From: JADCCX01 sp031372765
Lineage (GTDB): Bacteria; Pseudomonadota; Alphaproteobacteria; Rhizobiales; Beijerinckiaceae
DNA length: 34,439 nt
Assembly: GCA_031372765.1 (NCBI GenBank)
Contig: JANMLW010000248.1
Location: forward strand, 1-34,439
Reading direction: 5' to 3'
Shown: positions 6,773 to 15,279 of the stretch, one piece after another
How the letters are laid out: each line of letters opens with the position of its first letter
Position numbering within the stretch: the first letter of the stretch is position 1
Notes under the pieces: generated by a model
The model's input: only the letters and a program-made list of their open reading frames with translations
The model's database searches: none
What the model was told of the DNA's origin: nothing
Made by a program: the position numbers and the translations under genes

Positions 6773-8062
6773 ATGATGAAGCACTTCACGGTCCGCAGTC
6801 TTGGATCCGCCGCCATGGCAGGCGTTGCCGCCATAAGCCTGACGCTGGGTGCCAGCCCCGCGCTGGCGCAAACCAAGACGCTCAAGTTCGTATCCTGGCA
6901 AAAGGATGAACGGGGTGTCGGTGACTGGTGGGCCAGTGTCATCAAGGCTTTCGAGGAAAAGAACCCCGGTGTCAGGATCGAATGGACGAAGGTGGAGCGT
7001 GGCGCATATGCCGACACGATGACGACACTGTTTGCGGGCGGCAAGCCGCCGGAAATCGTCCATCTCGCTTCGTTTGAATTTCAGAAATTTGCCGATCAGG
7101 GATGGCTCGAAGACCTCGGCCCCTACATCAAGTCCGCCAATCTTGATCTGACGGACTGGGCCGGTCAAAGCGCCTGCGTCTGGAAAGGCAAGACGGTCTG
7201 CACCATGATGCTTTACTTCGGCAACCTTTTTGCCTGGAATGAAGAGCTTCTCAAGAAAGAGGGCCTGTCCGTTCCCACGAATTACGCAGAATACATTGCT
7301 GCGGCGCGTAAATTGACCAAGGACACAAATGGCGACAACATTCCTGACCAGTTCGGAACCGGCCATGAAACCAAGGGCGGTGGTGGCCAGTATCTCAGCG
7401 AGTTGATGAACTACACACTGGATGCAGGCGGGCGCTGGACCAATGATGCAGGCAAGGTGACGATCAACACCCCCCAGATGATCGAGGGCCTGTCGCGCTG
7501 GAAAGATGTCGTCAAGAACAGCCTGACACCGCGCGATCTTTCGGCGGGCGAGGTCCGCCAGATGTTTGCCGATGGGCGCATCGCCATGAAGCTGGACGGG
7601 CCCTGGCTTTACCCGATCATCCAGAAAGGCAAGGCAAAGGACCAGATCAAAATAGGGCCTGTGCCGTTCAAGCCACCGATGGGCGGATCATCCAATATCC
7701 TGGGTATGGCGTCAGAAATTCCGGCTGATGCCAAGAAACTGGTGTGGGACTTCATTGCCATCGCCACCTCGGATACGTTCCAGACGAGCTACGCCACGCT
7801 TGCCAACTCAACCCCACCGAGCCCCCGCGCCAAGACAGACGCGGCAAAAGTCACGACCCCACATTTTGATATGCTGGTCGACATGGCGAAAGCAGCCTCC
7901 AAAGCAGGTGTCGATCGCATCCCCAAGGGATTGGAGCTGAACTACAATGAGTTTGCAAAGATGGTGATGGAGGAATCCCAGCGGATGATTATTCAGGACC
8001 TCGACCCCAAGACTGTTGCTGCGACGATGCAGCAGAAGGCTGAGACGATACAGAAGCAATGA
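6773..8062 (+). CDS. sugar ABC transporter, periplasmic substrate-binding protein
   Basis: A 429-residue extracellular solute-binding protein of the type used by CUT1 carbohydrate importers. Residues 1-32 form a signal peptide (MMKHF then a hydrophobic core, cleavage after SPALA), so the mature protein is periplasmic. The fold is suggested by the N-terminal KTLKFVSW strand, VEWTKVERGAYADTMTTLFAGG-type region, and the late WLYPIIQKGKA and TPPSPRAKT segments typical of family 1 binding proteins. The ATG at 6773 is chosen because GGGAG stands seven bases upstream; the ATG at 6767 would be too close to it. The two permeases and ATPase follow on the same strand. Ligand is unknown; context suggests a sugar, oligosaccharide or sugar acid that the downstream enzymes degrade. 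Confidence 0.92.
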   Translation: MMKHFTVRSLGSAAMAGVAAISLTLGASPALAQTKTLKFVSWQKDERGVGDWWASVIKAFEEKNPGVRIEWTKVERGAYADTMTTLFAGGKPPEIVHLASFEFQKFADQGWLEDLGPYIKSANLDLTDWAGQSACVWKGKTVCTMMLYFGNLFAWNEELLKKEGLSVPTNYAEYIAAARKLTKDTNGDNIPDQFGTGHETKGGGGQYLSELMNYTLDAGGRWTNDAGKVTINTPQMIEGLSRWKDVVKNSLTPRDLSAGEVRQMFADGRIAMKLDGPWLYPIIQKGKAKDQIKIGPVPFKPPMGGSSNILGMASEIPADAKKLVWDFIAIATSDTFQTSYATLANSTPPSPRAKTDAAKVTTPHFDMLVDMAKAASKAGVDRIPKGLELNYNEFAKMVMEESQRMIIQDLDPKTVAATMQQKAETIQKQ

Positions 8063-8074
8063 TGTTTTTCATCG

Positions 8075-8095
8075 GTGGCGGCGCGTTGCCGCCAC
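8075..8095 (+). terminator. intercistronic hairpin after the binding-protein gene
   Basis: GTGGCGGC-GCGTT-GCCGCCAC forms a perfect 8-base-pair stem with a five-base loop in the 86-base gap between the binding protein and first permease. No U-run follows closely, so it more likely stabilises the upstream mRNA or lowers read-through than ends transcription, the common reason why binding proteins are made in excess over permeases. Confidence 0.5.
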
Positions 8096-8148
8096 GCTCA
8101 TTGTTTTCAATCATCGCTGACACATACCAAAAGCAGGCAGGATAATTC

Positions 8149-9057
8149 ATGGCGCAAAGCCGCTTCAGCCTTGACCTTGCGCGTCCCAGCCGACAGCACT
8201 GGCTCGGCTATTTTCTGCTTGCGCCTGCGGTCATCCTGATCGCCGCAATCATCATCTATCCCCTCGTGATATCGGTCGATCTGTCATTCCAGAACGTCGG
8301 TATCGCGCGGCTCGATCAGCCACGCCGTCCCTTCACAACAGATAACTATGCCAGACTCTTCACTTCGCCGGACTTCTGGAACGCCTGCTGGGTAACGCTG
8401 AAACTGATCCTTGTTGTCACCACGGCCTGCTTTGCGCTGGGACTGGGAACAGCCTTGCTTGTCAATAACCGGTTCAAGGGCCGCTCGATCGCACGCCTGC
8501 TCGTGGCCATGCCATGGGCTGTGCCGGAAGTCATTGCCACAGTCATCTTTGCATGGATGTTTGACAGCTCTTTCGGTCTGTTCAACTGGCTGTTCATAAC
8601 AACGGGATTGGCGGACAAGCCGATCAACTGGTTTTCTGAAACCGGTCCGGCCTTCGCAGTGGTGGCAACAACCATGGTCTGGAAAGGCTATCCCTTCGTC
8701 TCCATCATGATACTGGCCGGGTTGCAGTCCATCCCTGACGATTTCTACGCCGCAGCCCGCGTCGATGGGGCCAATGCCTGGCAACGTCTCGTCAATATAA
8801 CCCTCCCCAGCCTGATGCCGGTGATCGGTGTGACCATGATCCTCGTCATGCTGTGGGTATTTCGTGACTTCTCCATCATCTATGTGCTCACCGGTGGCGG
8901 CCCCCTCAAGGCAACCCAGACGCTGTCGATCATGACCTATGAGCAGGCCTTCAGCTTCTTTCGCATGGGTTATGCCTCCGCCATCGGTGTCGTCACGCTC
9001 GTCATCTGTGTCATTGCAGCCAAACTGATGATGAGCCGGGCACCGGAAAACCTGTAA
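8149..9057 (+). CDS. sugar ABC transporter permease, MalF-type
   Basis: A 302-residue inner-membrane permease. A first transmembrane helix (about 24-47, LGYFLLAPAVILIAAIIIYPLVISV) is followed by a periplasmic loop and about five further helices. The cytoplasmic EAA loop that docks on the ATPase is seen at about 199-218 (YAAARVDGANAWQRLVNITLP), with the invariant DG at D206-G207. It forms a heterodimer with the next gene product. Start at 8149 follows a purine-rich AGGCAGGA sequence about eight bases upstream. Length and topology are normal for the MalF/UgpA side of CUT1 importers. Confidence 0.93.
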   Translation: MAQSRFSLDLARPSRQHWLGYFLLAPAVILIAAIIIYPLVISVDLSFQNVGIARLDQPRRPFTTDNYARLFTSPDFWNACWVTLKLILVVTTACFALGLGTALLVNNRFKGRSIARLLVAMPWAVPEVIATVIFAWMFDSSFGLFNWLFITTGLADKPINWFSETGPAFAVVATTMVWKGYPFVSIMILAGLQSIPDDFYAAARVDGANAWQRLVNITLPSLMPVIGVTMILVMLWVFRDFSIIYVLTGGGPLKATQTLSIMTYEQAFSFFRMGYASAIGVVTLVICVIAAKLMMSRAPENL

Positions 9058-9076
9058 GAACTGAGGACACACCCGA

Positions 9077-9907
9077 GTGAAACCCCGCATTCTGACACAA
9101 CTGTTTCTGTATGCTGCCGTGCTGGTGACATGCGCCTTCCTGATTTTTCCGATCTACTGGCTCGTCGTCACCGCGTTGTCTCAGCCGGATCAGCTCAGGC
9201 AGTTGCCGCCACGCTTCTGGCCAGCAGACCCCAACTGGTCGGTGTTCGGCAAGATACTGGGTGAAAGGCCCATTGGTCTTTGGCTTGCCAACTCCGCACT
9301 TGCCGCCTTTGGGGCAGTAACCATCTCCATGGTTGTATCGGTGCTGGCGGGCTATTCCCTGTCGCGCTTTCGTGTGCGGGGCGGCCAGAGTCTCGGATTG
9401 TTCATTTTGACCTCGAAGATGCTGCCAGCGACGCTTCTGGTCATTCCGCTGTTTGGCATCTTCCGCATGACGGGATTGATAGGCTCGCTATGGTCGATCA
9501 TCTTTGCCCATGCCACGCTGATCATCCCCTTCACCACCTGGATGCTGAAGGGCTATTTTGACACCATCCCCCGTGAGCTTGAGCAGGCCGCCATGGTCGA
9601 CGGCTGTTCGCCGCTTGGTGCGTTGTTCAGGGTGATCCTGCCTGTTTCCGCGCCGGGACTGGCCGCAACTGCACTCTACGGCTTCGTCCTGTCCTGGTCT
9701 GATTATGCCTTTGCCCGCACTTTCCTGACCAATGCGCAGAATAACTGGACCGCCAACCTCGGCATCACGACAATGAAGGGGGAGTATATCTCCAACTGGG
9801 CTGACATTTCTGCGGCATCCATCCTGATCGCATTGCCGATACTGGCGATCTACCTGTTTCTCGAACGATATCTCGTCGGCGGGCTTACCGCCGGATCGGA
9901 CAAGTGA
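9077..9907 (+). CDS. sugar ABC transporter permease, MalG-type
   Basis: A 276-residue inner-membrane protein, partner of the preceding permease. An N-terminal helix (about 7-32, LFLYAAVLVTCAFLIFPIYWLVVTAL) and five more helices are apparent. The EAA loop is at about 168-188 (EQAAMVDGCSPLGALFRVILP, DG at 175-176). The start is a GTG at 9077 with GAGGA about nine bases upstream; there is no in-frame ATG that would keep the first membrane helix. It ends six bases before the ATPase gene, so the transporter subunits are translated together. Confidence 0.93.
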   Translation: MKPRILTQLFLYAAVLVTCAFLIFPIYWLVVTALSQPDQLRQLPPRFWPADPNWSVFGKILGERPIGLWLANSALAAFGAVTISMVVSVLAGYSLSRFRVRGGQSLGLFILTSKMLPATLLVIPLFGIFRMTGLIGSLWSIIFAHATLIIPFTTWMLKGYFDTIPRELEQAAMVDGCSPLGALFRVILPVSAPGLAATALYGFVLSWSDYAFARTFLTNAQNNWTANLGITTMKGEYISNWADISAASILIALPILAIYLFLERYLVGGLTAGSDK

Positions 9908-9913
9908 GTCTCC

Positions 9914-11071
9914 ATGGCCAACATTTCCATCCGTAATATCTGCAAGAGTTACGGCAATCTCAACATTCTCAAGAACTTCTCACTTGATATCGATGATGGC
10001 GAATTTGTCGTGCTGGTAGGCCCGTCTGGCTGCGGCAAATCGACAATGCTGAAGATCCTTGCCGGGCTGGAGGCGGCCAGCAGCGGAACGATCCACATTG
10101 GCAAGCGTGATGTGACGGACATTGCGCCGGGTGACCGCGACGTTGCGATGGTGTTCCAGAATTATGCGCTCTATCCGCACCTGACCGTGGCACAGAACAT
10201 GGGTTTTGGCCTGAAGATGCGCGGCACACCTGCGGCTGAAATCACCCTTCGTGTTGCCGATGCTGCGCGAAGCCTCGATATTGAGCATCTGCTCGCGCGC
10301 CGGCCCCGCCAGCTTTCAGGCGGGCAGCGCCAGCGCGTCGCCCTTGGCCGCGCCATTGTGCGGGAACCACAGGCCTTCCTGATGGACGAGCCCTTGTCCA
10401 ATCTCGACGCCAAGCTGCGTGTTCACATGCGGGCCGAGATTGGCGCATTGCACCAGCGCCTCGGCGTCACGACAATCTATGTCACGCATGATCAGACCGA
10501 AGCCATGACAATGGCCAACCGTATCGTCATCATGAAAGATGGCGAGATCCAGCAAATCGCCGATCCGGAAACAATGTTTGCCAAACCGGCGAACCTCTTT
10601 GTCGCCGGGTTCATCGGATCGCCCGGCATGAATTTCCTGAAGCTGGAGCAAGCAGCCTCCGGTGGCCTGACGTTGTTTGGGCAGGTGCTGCCCGGTCTGC
10701 CTGCGGTGACCTTGAGTGGCGGGCGCAACATCATCGCGGGGTTGCGGCCTGAGCATATCCGCATGGGAGAGGGAGCGGCCACTATCACCGTGCACCCTAG
10801 TCTGGTGGAAGGTCTGGGCTCCGAAAAGTATGTTTATTTTGATACACCAGTGGAAAACCGTGTGGCGCTGCAAGGCGTTGTTCATGTTGAAAAGGATGAG
10901 TCGGAAAGCCAGCAGCGGGGCAACCGCCTGATTGCCCGTCTCATGGATGTCGGACCCGTTCGCGTGGGCGAGGCATTGCGGCTGTCATTCGATCCGGCGC
11001 GACTCCACCTGTTTGATGCAACAACCGGTGTTGCGCTTTCACCTGCTGATACTCTCGCGAGGACAGGATGA
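9914..11071 (+). CDS. sugar ABC transporter ATP-binding protein, MalK/UgpC family
   Basis: A 385-residue ATPase that energises the importer. Walker A is GPSGCGKST (36-44), the ABC signature LSGGQRQRVALGRAI begins at 134, and Walker B is AFLMDEP with D158 and catalytic E159, followed by SNLDAKLR, the hallmark of the MalK/UgpC group, and the H-loop in YVTHDQTEAMT. The C-terminal third (about 240-370) is the TOBE/OB regulatory extension, including AGLRPEHIRMG. All motifs are intact. It is separated from the permease by six bases and is followed after 91 bases by the regulator-enzyme fusion on the same strand. Confidence 0.95.
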   Translation: MANISIRNICKSYGNLNILKNFSLDIDDGEFVVLVGPSGCGKSTMLKILAGLEAASSGTIHIGKRDVTDIAPGDRDVAMVFQNYALYPHLTVAQNMGFGLKMRGTPAAEITLRVADAARSLDIEHLLARRPRQLSGGQRQRVALGRAIVREPQAFLMDEPLSNLDAKLRVHMRAEIGALHQRLGVTTIYVTHDQTEAMTMANRIVIMKDGEIQQIADPETMFAKPANLFVAGFIGSPGMNFLKLEQAASGGLTLFGQVLPGLPAVTLSGGRNIIAGLRPEHIRMGEGAATITVHPSLVEGLGSEKYVYFDTPVENRVALQGVVHVEKDESESQQRGNRLIARLMDVGPVRVGEALRLSFDPARLHLFDATTGVALSPADTLARTG

Positions 11072-11162
11072 CGGTTTCCAGCACAGATGATTCCTGCAGA
11101 GGAAGGTAGACCTGCGGTGTGATGGCGTGTTCTACGCAACCGCGACAGAAAGCTGCGAAAGC

Positions 11163-12875
11163 ATGGTGGATAAAACACAGGTCCTGAAGCCTGATGAACG
11201 GGATGTCCCCGGTGGCGCTGCGGCGCTGGCCAAGGGACTGTATCTGCTTGACGTGATCGGCGAGCGGGACACACCGCCACGCTTCAAGGACCTTCAGGTT
11301 GCGACCGGGTTGCCGAAGGGTACATTGGCCCGCATACTCAATACATTGGTTGCATTCCGATTGGCGCGGCATGAGTCGAGCGACAATACCTACAGGCTTG
11401 GAAACCGGCTGTTCGAGCTGGCGCATCGCGTCTGGGAGACGTTCGATCTGCGCGGAGCGGCATCACCCCAACTTGAAAGACTGGCGCTTGAAACGCGTGA
11501 AACGGTGGCTCTGACCGCAGCGGATGATGATCAGGTTGTCTATATCGACCAGCGCAGCCACGGCGGGGCATTTGCGTTTCGCATTGAGGTAGGCCGCCGC
11601 GCGCCCCTGCATTGCACGGCTCCCGGCAAGGCCCTGCTTTCCTTTGCTTCCCCGCACGAACAGCGGGCCATTCTGGCGCGTCTTTCGCTGGAATCCTTCA
11701 CGCCAACCACAATAACAGACCGGGATCAGTTGCTGGCAGATCTCGCACTGACGCGGGCGCGGGGCTACGCGCTGTCGCATGGTGAGCACGTTGACGGGGT
11801 GTCATCAGTTGCGGCTCCGGTTTTCGATCATACCGGAAAGGCTCTTGCCGCAATCGGTGTCTTTGGTCCAACCTCACGGATGTCGAACGAGCGGCTGCAT
11901 ATTCTGGGCCGTGATCTTATGGAGGCAGTGCGGCAGATTTCTGGCAATGTGGGTGCCGCGCCCGTGAGCCTTCATTCCACGGCACCGCCAAGCCGTGGGG
12001 CTGATGCCGGGGTCGAATGTGTCCTGCCGTGGGGTGCCAGCCTTGCGGAAGGCCCGGTGTGGTCGGCAAGGGAGCAGCGCCTGTACTGGGTAGACATTCT
12101 TGAGCCGGCCGTTCACCGGTTTGATCCGGCCACAGGAACCAATGAAACCTGCCCGATGCCTCGCCTGGTGGGTGCCGTCATCGAGCGGCGCAAGGGCGGC
12201 CTGATTGTTGTCACCCAGGACGGGGTGGAAGCGCTGGACTTTGCCACTCACACTCTGAGCGCACTTGTCGATCCCGAGAGCAACATGCCGGACAACCGCT
12301 TCAATGATGGAAAATGCGATGCGAATGGTCGCATCTGGGCTGGCACCATGAGTCTCGATGCCTCGCGCAAGTCAGGGGGGCTTTACCGCATAAAGCCTGA
12401 TCTCTCCTGGAAGCGGATGGATCATCCGTTTTTGGTTGCCAATGGTCTCGACTGGAGCCCGGATGGGCAGACGCTGTATTTTGTCGATTCAGCCCAGGGC
12501 ACTATTTTTGCCTATCCATTCTCGCCTTCAGGCGGAGAACTGGGGTCGCGTCGCGTTTTCGCCAGGATCGAGCCACGTGAAGGGCGGCCTGATGGTCTGG
12601 CTGTGGATGCTGAGGGTTGCCTGTGGTGCGCATTATGGGACGGGTGGGGCGTTCGCCGTTTTGCACCCGATGGACGTGTGTTGCGGGATTTGCGTTTGCC
12701 CGTTCCGCGACCCACCAGCGTTGCTTTTGGCGGTCCCGATCTTGATGTCCTTTACATAACAACCGCCCGCATCCGTTTGCCCGCCAAGCTGTTGGCGGAT
12801 GCACCTTATTCCGGCGGCATCTTCGCAGCCGATGTCGGTGTGCGTGGCCTTGCGCCGGGGCAGTTTGCCGGATGA
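11163..12875 (+). CDS. IclR-family regulator fused to an SMP-30/gluconolactonase domain
   Basis: A 570-residue two-part protein. The N-terminal part (about 18-75) is an IclR winged helix-turn-helix (AAALAKGLYLLDVIG, then GLPKGTLARILNTLV), followed by the IclR effector domain (about 90-255) with APLHCTAPGKALLSF and GVSSVAAPVFD. After a linker of roughly 25 residues comes an SMP-30/LRE domain (about 285-570) in which all four metal ligands of the sugar-lactone hydrolases are conserved: E296 (LAEGPVW), N381 (RFNDGK), N427 (ANGLDW) and D477 (RPDGLA). It therefore looks able both to bind DNA and to hydrolyse a sugar lactone. The frame is continuous with no stop between domains. I use the ATG at 11163; a GTG at 11127 is possible, and neither has a convincing ribosome binding site. 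Its stop overlaps the SDR start (ATGA). It likely controls this cluster through the palindromes at 4566-4624. Confidence 0.92.
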   Translation: MVDKTQVLKPDERDVPGGAAALAKGLYLLDVIGERDTPPRFKDLQVATGLPKGTLARILNTLVAFRLARHESSDNTYRLGNRLFELAHRVWETFDLRGAASPQLERLALETRETVALTAADDDQVVYIDQRSHGGAFAFRIEVGRRAPLHCTAPGKALLSFASPHEQRAILARLSLESFTPTTITDRDQLLADLALTRARGYALSHGEHVDGVSSVAAPVFDHTGKALAAIGVFGPTSRMSNERLHILGRDLMEAVRQISGNVGAAPVSLHSTAPPSRGADAGVECVLPWGASLAEGPVWSAREQRLYWVDILEPAVHRFDPATGTNETCPMPRLVGAVIERRKGGLIVVTQDGVEALDFATHTLSALVDPESNMPDNRFNDGKCDANGRIWAGTMSLDASRKSGGLYRIKPDLSWKRMDHPFLVANGLDWSPDGQTLYFVDSAQGTIFAYPFSPSGGELGSRRVFARIEPREGRPDGLAVDAEGCLWCALWDGWGVRRFAPDGRVLRDLRLPVPRPTSVAFGGPDLDVLYITTARIRLPAKLLADAPYSGGIFAADVGVRGLAPGQFAG

Positions 12876-13639
12876 ATGGACAAGCGATGAACCCATCTTA
12901 TCCTGATCTATCTGGCAGAAATGTTCTGGTCACAGGCGGTGCCTCAGGCATCGGTCGGGCTATCGCTGAAGCCTTTCTGGCACAAGGCGCCCACGTCGGC
13001 ATTCTTGATGTCAATGCAGAACAGATCGCAACTTTCCAAACCGCCATGTCGGACGTCAAGGCCATCTGCGTTGATCTCAGAGATATCGCGGCGACCCGTG
13101 AAGCCATCGCGACCCTTGTTGCGCGCATCGGTGCATTCAGCGTGCTGGTCAACAACGCTGGCCATGACGAGCGCCATGCCTTCGCAACCGTGACACCCGA
13201 ATACTGGGATGAGCGCATGGCTGTGAATCTTCGGCACCTTATGTTCGTTTCGCAAGCTGTGGTGAAGGGCATGGCCAAAGCCGGAGGTGGCAGTATCATC
13301 AACCTGGGGTCAACATCCTGGATGAAGGGTGCCCCGGGCATGATCGCCTACACAACCGCCAAAGCAGCCATCCTTGGTTTCACGAAGTCGCTGGCGCGCG
13401 AGTTGGGAACCGACAGTATCAGGGTCAATGCGGTGGCTCCCGGATGGGTGATGACGCAGCGCCAGAGGACCAGCTGGACGACGCCTGAAAAACTGGCCAG
13501 CGCACTCGAGGACCAGGCCCTCAAGCACCTGATAGAGCCAGCCGATGTCGCTGCCGCTGTGCTGTTCCTGGCCTCAGGTGCAGCGCGTTCGATCACAGGA
13601 CAGACCCTTATCGTCGATGGCGGTGCAAGGGGGAGTTGA
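12872..13639 (+). CDS. SDR family dehydrogenase, probable sugar 1-dehydrogenase
   Basis: A 255-residue classical short-chain dehydrogenase/reductase. The NAD(P)-binding TGGASGIG is at 21-28, NNAG at 94-97, the catalytic serine at about 147-149 (GSTSW), and the YxxxK pair is Y160/K164. An aspartate at the end of the second strand (ILDVNAE) favours NAD over NADP. In this operon the natural role is oxidation of an aldose to its lactone, the substrate of the SMP-30 domain encoded just upstream; oxidation of another sugar derivative is possible. The start overlaps the upstream stop by four bases (ATGA); an in-frame ATG at 12887 is an alternative. It is the last gene of the operon. Confidence 0.9.
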   Translation: MNGQAMNPSYPDLSGRNVLVTGGASGIGRAIAEAFLAQGAHVGILDVNAEQIATFQTAMSDVKAICVDLRDIAATREAIATLVARIGAFSVLVNNAGHDERHAFATVTPEYWDERMAVNLRHLMFVSQAVVKGMAKAGGGSIINLGSTSWMKGAPGMIAYTTAKAAILGFTKSLARELGTDSIRVNAVAPGWVMTQRQRTSWTTPEKLASALEDQALKHLIEPADVAAAVLFLASGAARSITGQTLIVDGGARGS

Positions 13640-13753
13640 GGCGTTTACTTTAAAGTGCATCCTCAACAGCTTGTTTTCGTCTAAAGACAACCTGCTCTAA
13701 GTACCCGGAATCTGACAATGATCAACGCAGTCAGAGTGTTGAATGCTCTCCAT

Positions 13754-13791
13754 GGAGGACCACCTCCCCTCTCCCCTCTCCAAGAGGAGAG
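13754..13791. repeat. intergenic palindromes between convergent genes
   Basis: Two short hairpins, GGAGG-ACCA-CCTCC (13754-13767) and CTCTCC-AAGA-GGAGAG (13776-13791), lie in a C/T-rich segment between the converging SDR and aminotransferase genes. They resemble the degraded palindromic units common in Rhizobiales intergenic DNA and may act as a bidirectional terminator. The rest of this 174-base gap (13640-13813) shows nothing I can name. Confidence 0.45.
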
Positions 13792-13813
13792 AAGCGCCTC
13801 CATAGCTGAACTC

Positions 13814-15268
13814 TTACCCCAGTGCTTTCATGGCGAGATAATCCTTGACGATGCCAACGACACCGCGGGACAGCAGTTCATCAAACGCATCGACGAACAT
13901 GTCGACATGTTCTGACGTGATGGTCAGGGGGGGCTCAAGGCGGATAACGTTGCGGTTGTACTCCGTGAAGGCCACCAGAACATCTTTCTGGGACAGCATC
14001 AGAGCGCCCACGAAACCGCAGAGCGAGCCTTTCAGTTTGTCGTCCAGCAGCGCCACCATTTGTTTCAGTCCGAAGGGCAAGGTCTGGCTGATGTCATTGA
14101 ACTCGATGCCGACCATGAGGCCCTGACCACGCACGTCCTTGAGGAGCGCAGGGTATTTGACCGCCAGTGCCTGCAAGCGTTCGATCAGGTAAGCGCCCTG
14201 TTCCGCCGCATTGTCGATCAGACCTTCGTCGTAGAGAATGTTGAGTGCTTCGATTGATGTGGCGCAACCCTCGCCAATGCCGCCAAAAGTGGCAGGAGCG
14301 TGGATCAGCGCCTTCTTGGGCACACCGTAGGCTTTCATGTAGACTTCGCGGCGGGCAATCATGGCAGCCATAGCGGTCTTGGAGCCACCAAGCGCCTTGG
14401 CAAGCGCTGTCACATCCGGCACGACGTTGTGATGCTCGAAGGCAAAGAACCGGCCTGAACGGCCCATGCCGCACTGCACTTCATCGGCAATCCACAGCAC
14501 GCCGTGCTTGTCGCACAACGCCCGCAGGCCCTGCCAGAACGCGGATGGCGCCTGGTTGATGCCACCGCCGCCCTGAATGGTTTCCAGCACGATCGTGCCG
14601 ATGGAAGGATCAGCCTCGAACGCCTTGCGGATGGCTTCAAGATCGCCAAACGGCACCTTGGCGACATTCTCGGTCAGTTTGAACTGCGAGCGATAAAGCA
14701 CACCGTCGGTGACCGCGAGCACGCCCTTGGTTTTGCCGTGGAAAGAATTTTCGGCGTAAAGCACGGTGGCGCGTTCCGGTCCCTGTGCCTGTTCGCAGAT
14801 CTTGAGGGCTGCCTCCATGGCCTCTGATCCGGAGGAGCCCAGAAACACCATGTCGAGATCACCCGGCGCAATGGCTGCCAGGTTGGCTGCAAGGCCGCTG
14901 GCATATTGCGACATGAAGGCCATGCAGATGTCCTGCCGGTTTTCTTCCTCGAATTTTTTGCGTGCGGCAATTATGCGCGGATGGTTGTGGCCGAAAGCGA
15001 CTGAGCCAAAGCCGCCAAAGAAATCCAGAATCTTTCGACCCTTGGTATCAATGTAGAATGGTCCTTCGGCACGGTCGATCAACACACGGTCAAAACCAAG
15101 GAGCCGCAGGAAATGCATCTGGCCGGGGTTCAAATGGTTCATCCACAATTTGCGCACCGCATCCAGGGACAGCGCCTTGGTTTCCTCAAGGGAAAGTAAT
15201 TTGGGCTTGGCCGTCTTGCGGGAGAGGCTCATATCCTGGTCGGTCATGTTTTTCATGGCAGCGGACAT
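13814..15268 (-). CDS. class III aminotransferase (acetylornithine/aspartate aminotransferase-like)
   Basis: A 484-residue PLP-dependent fold-type I aminotransferase. Features seen: LDFFGGFGSVAFGHNHP near 81-97, phosphate-binding GSSGSEA (144-150), FHGKT (177-181), D262 in WIADEVQCGMGR which holds the pyridine nitrogen, and the PLP lysine K291 in ALAKALGGSK. The protein is longer than acetylornithine aminotransferase by about 80 residues, mostly an N-terminal arm. AAGGA stands eight bases before the ATG at 15268. It is the third gene of an operon with a sugar-type epimerase and a small membrane protein, with 11 bases to the preceding gene. This points to transfer of an amino group onto a keto intermediate of an exported or lipid-linked product; substrate unknown. 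Confidence 0.88.
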   Translation of the reverse strand: MSAAMKNMTDQDMSLSRKTAKPKLLSLEETKALSLDAVRKLWMNHLNPGQMHFLRLLGFDRVLIDRAEGPFYIDTKGRKILDFFGGFGSVAFGHNHPRIIAARKKFEEENRQDICMAFMSQYASGLAANLAAIAPGDLDMVFLGSSGSEAMEAALKICEQAQGPERATVLYAENSFHGKTKGVLAVTDGVLYRSQFKLTENVAKVPFGDLEAIRKAFEADPSIGTIVLETIQGGGGINQAPSAFWQGLRALCDKHGVLWIADEVQCGMGRSGRFFAFEHHNVVPDVTALAKALGGSKTAMAAMIARREVYMKAYGVPKKALIHAPATFGGIGEGCATSIEALNILYDEGLIDNAAEQGAYLIERLQALAVKYPALLKDVRGQGLMVGIEFNDISQTLPFGLKQMVALLDDKLKGSLCGFVGALMLSQKDVLVAFTEYNRNVIRLEPPLTITSEHVDMFVDAFDELLSRGVVGIVKDYLAMKALG

Positions 15269-15279
15269 TAGGGTGTTCC

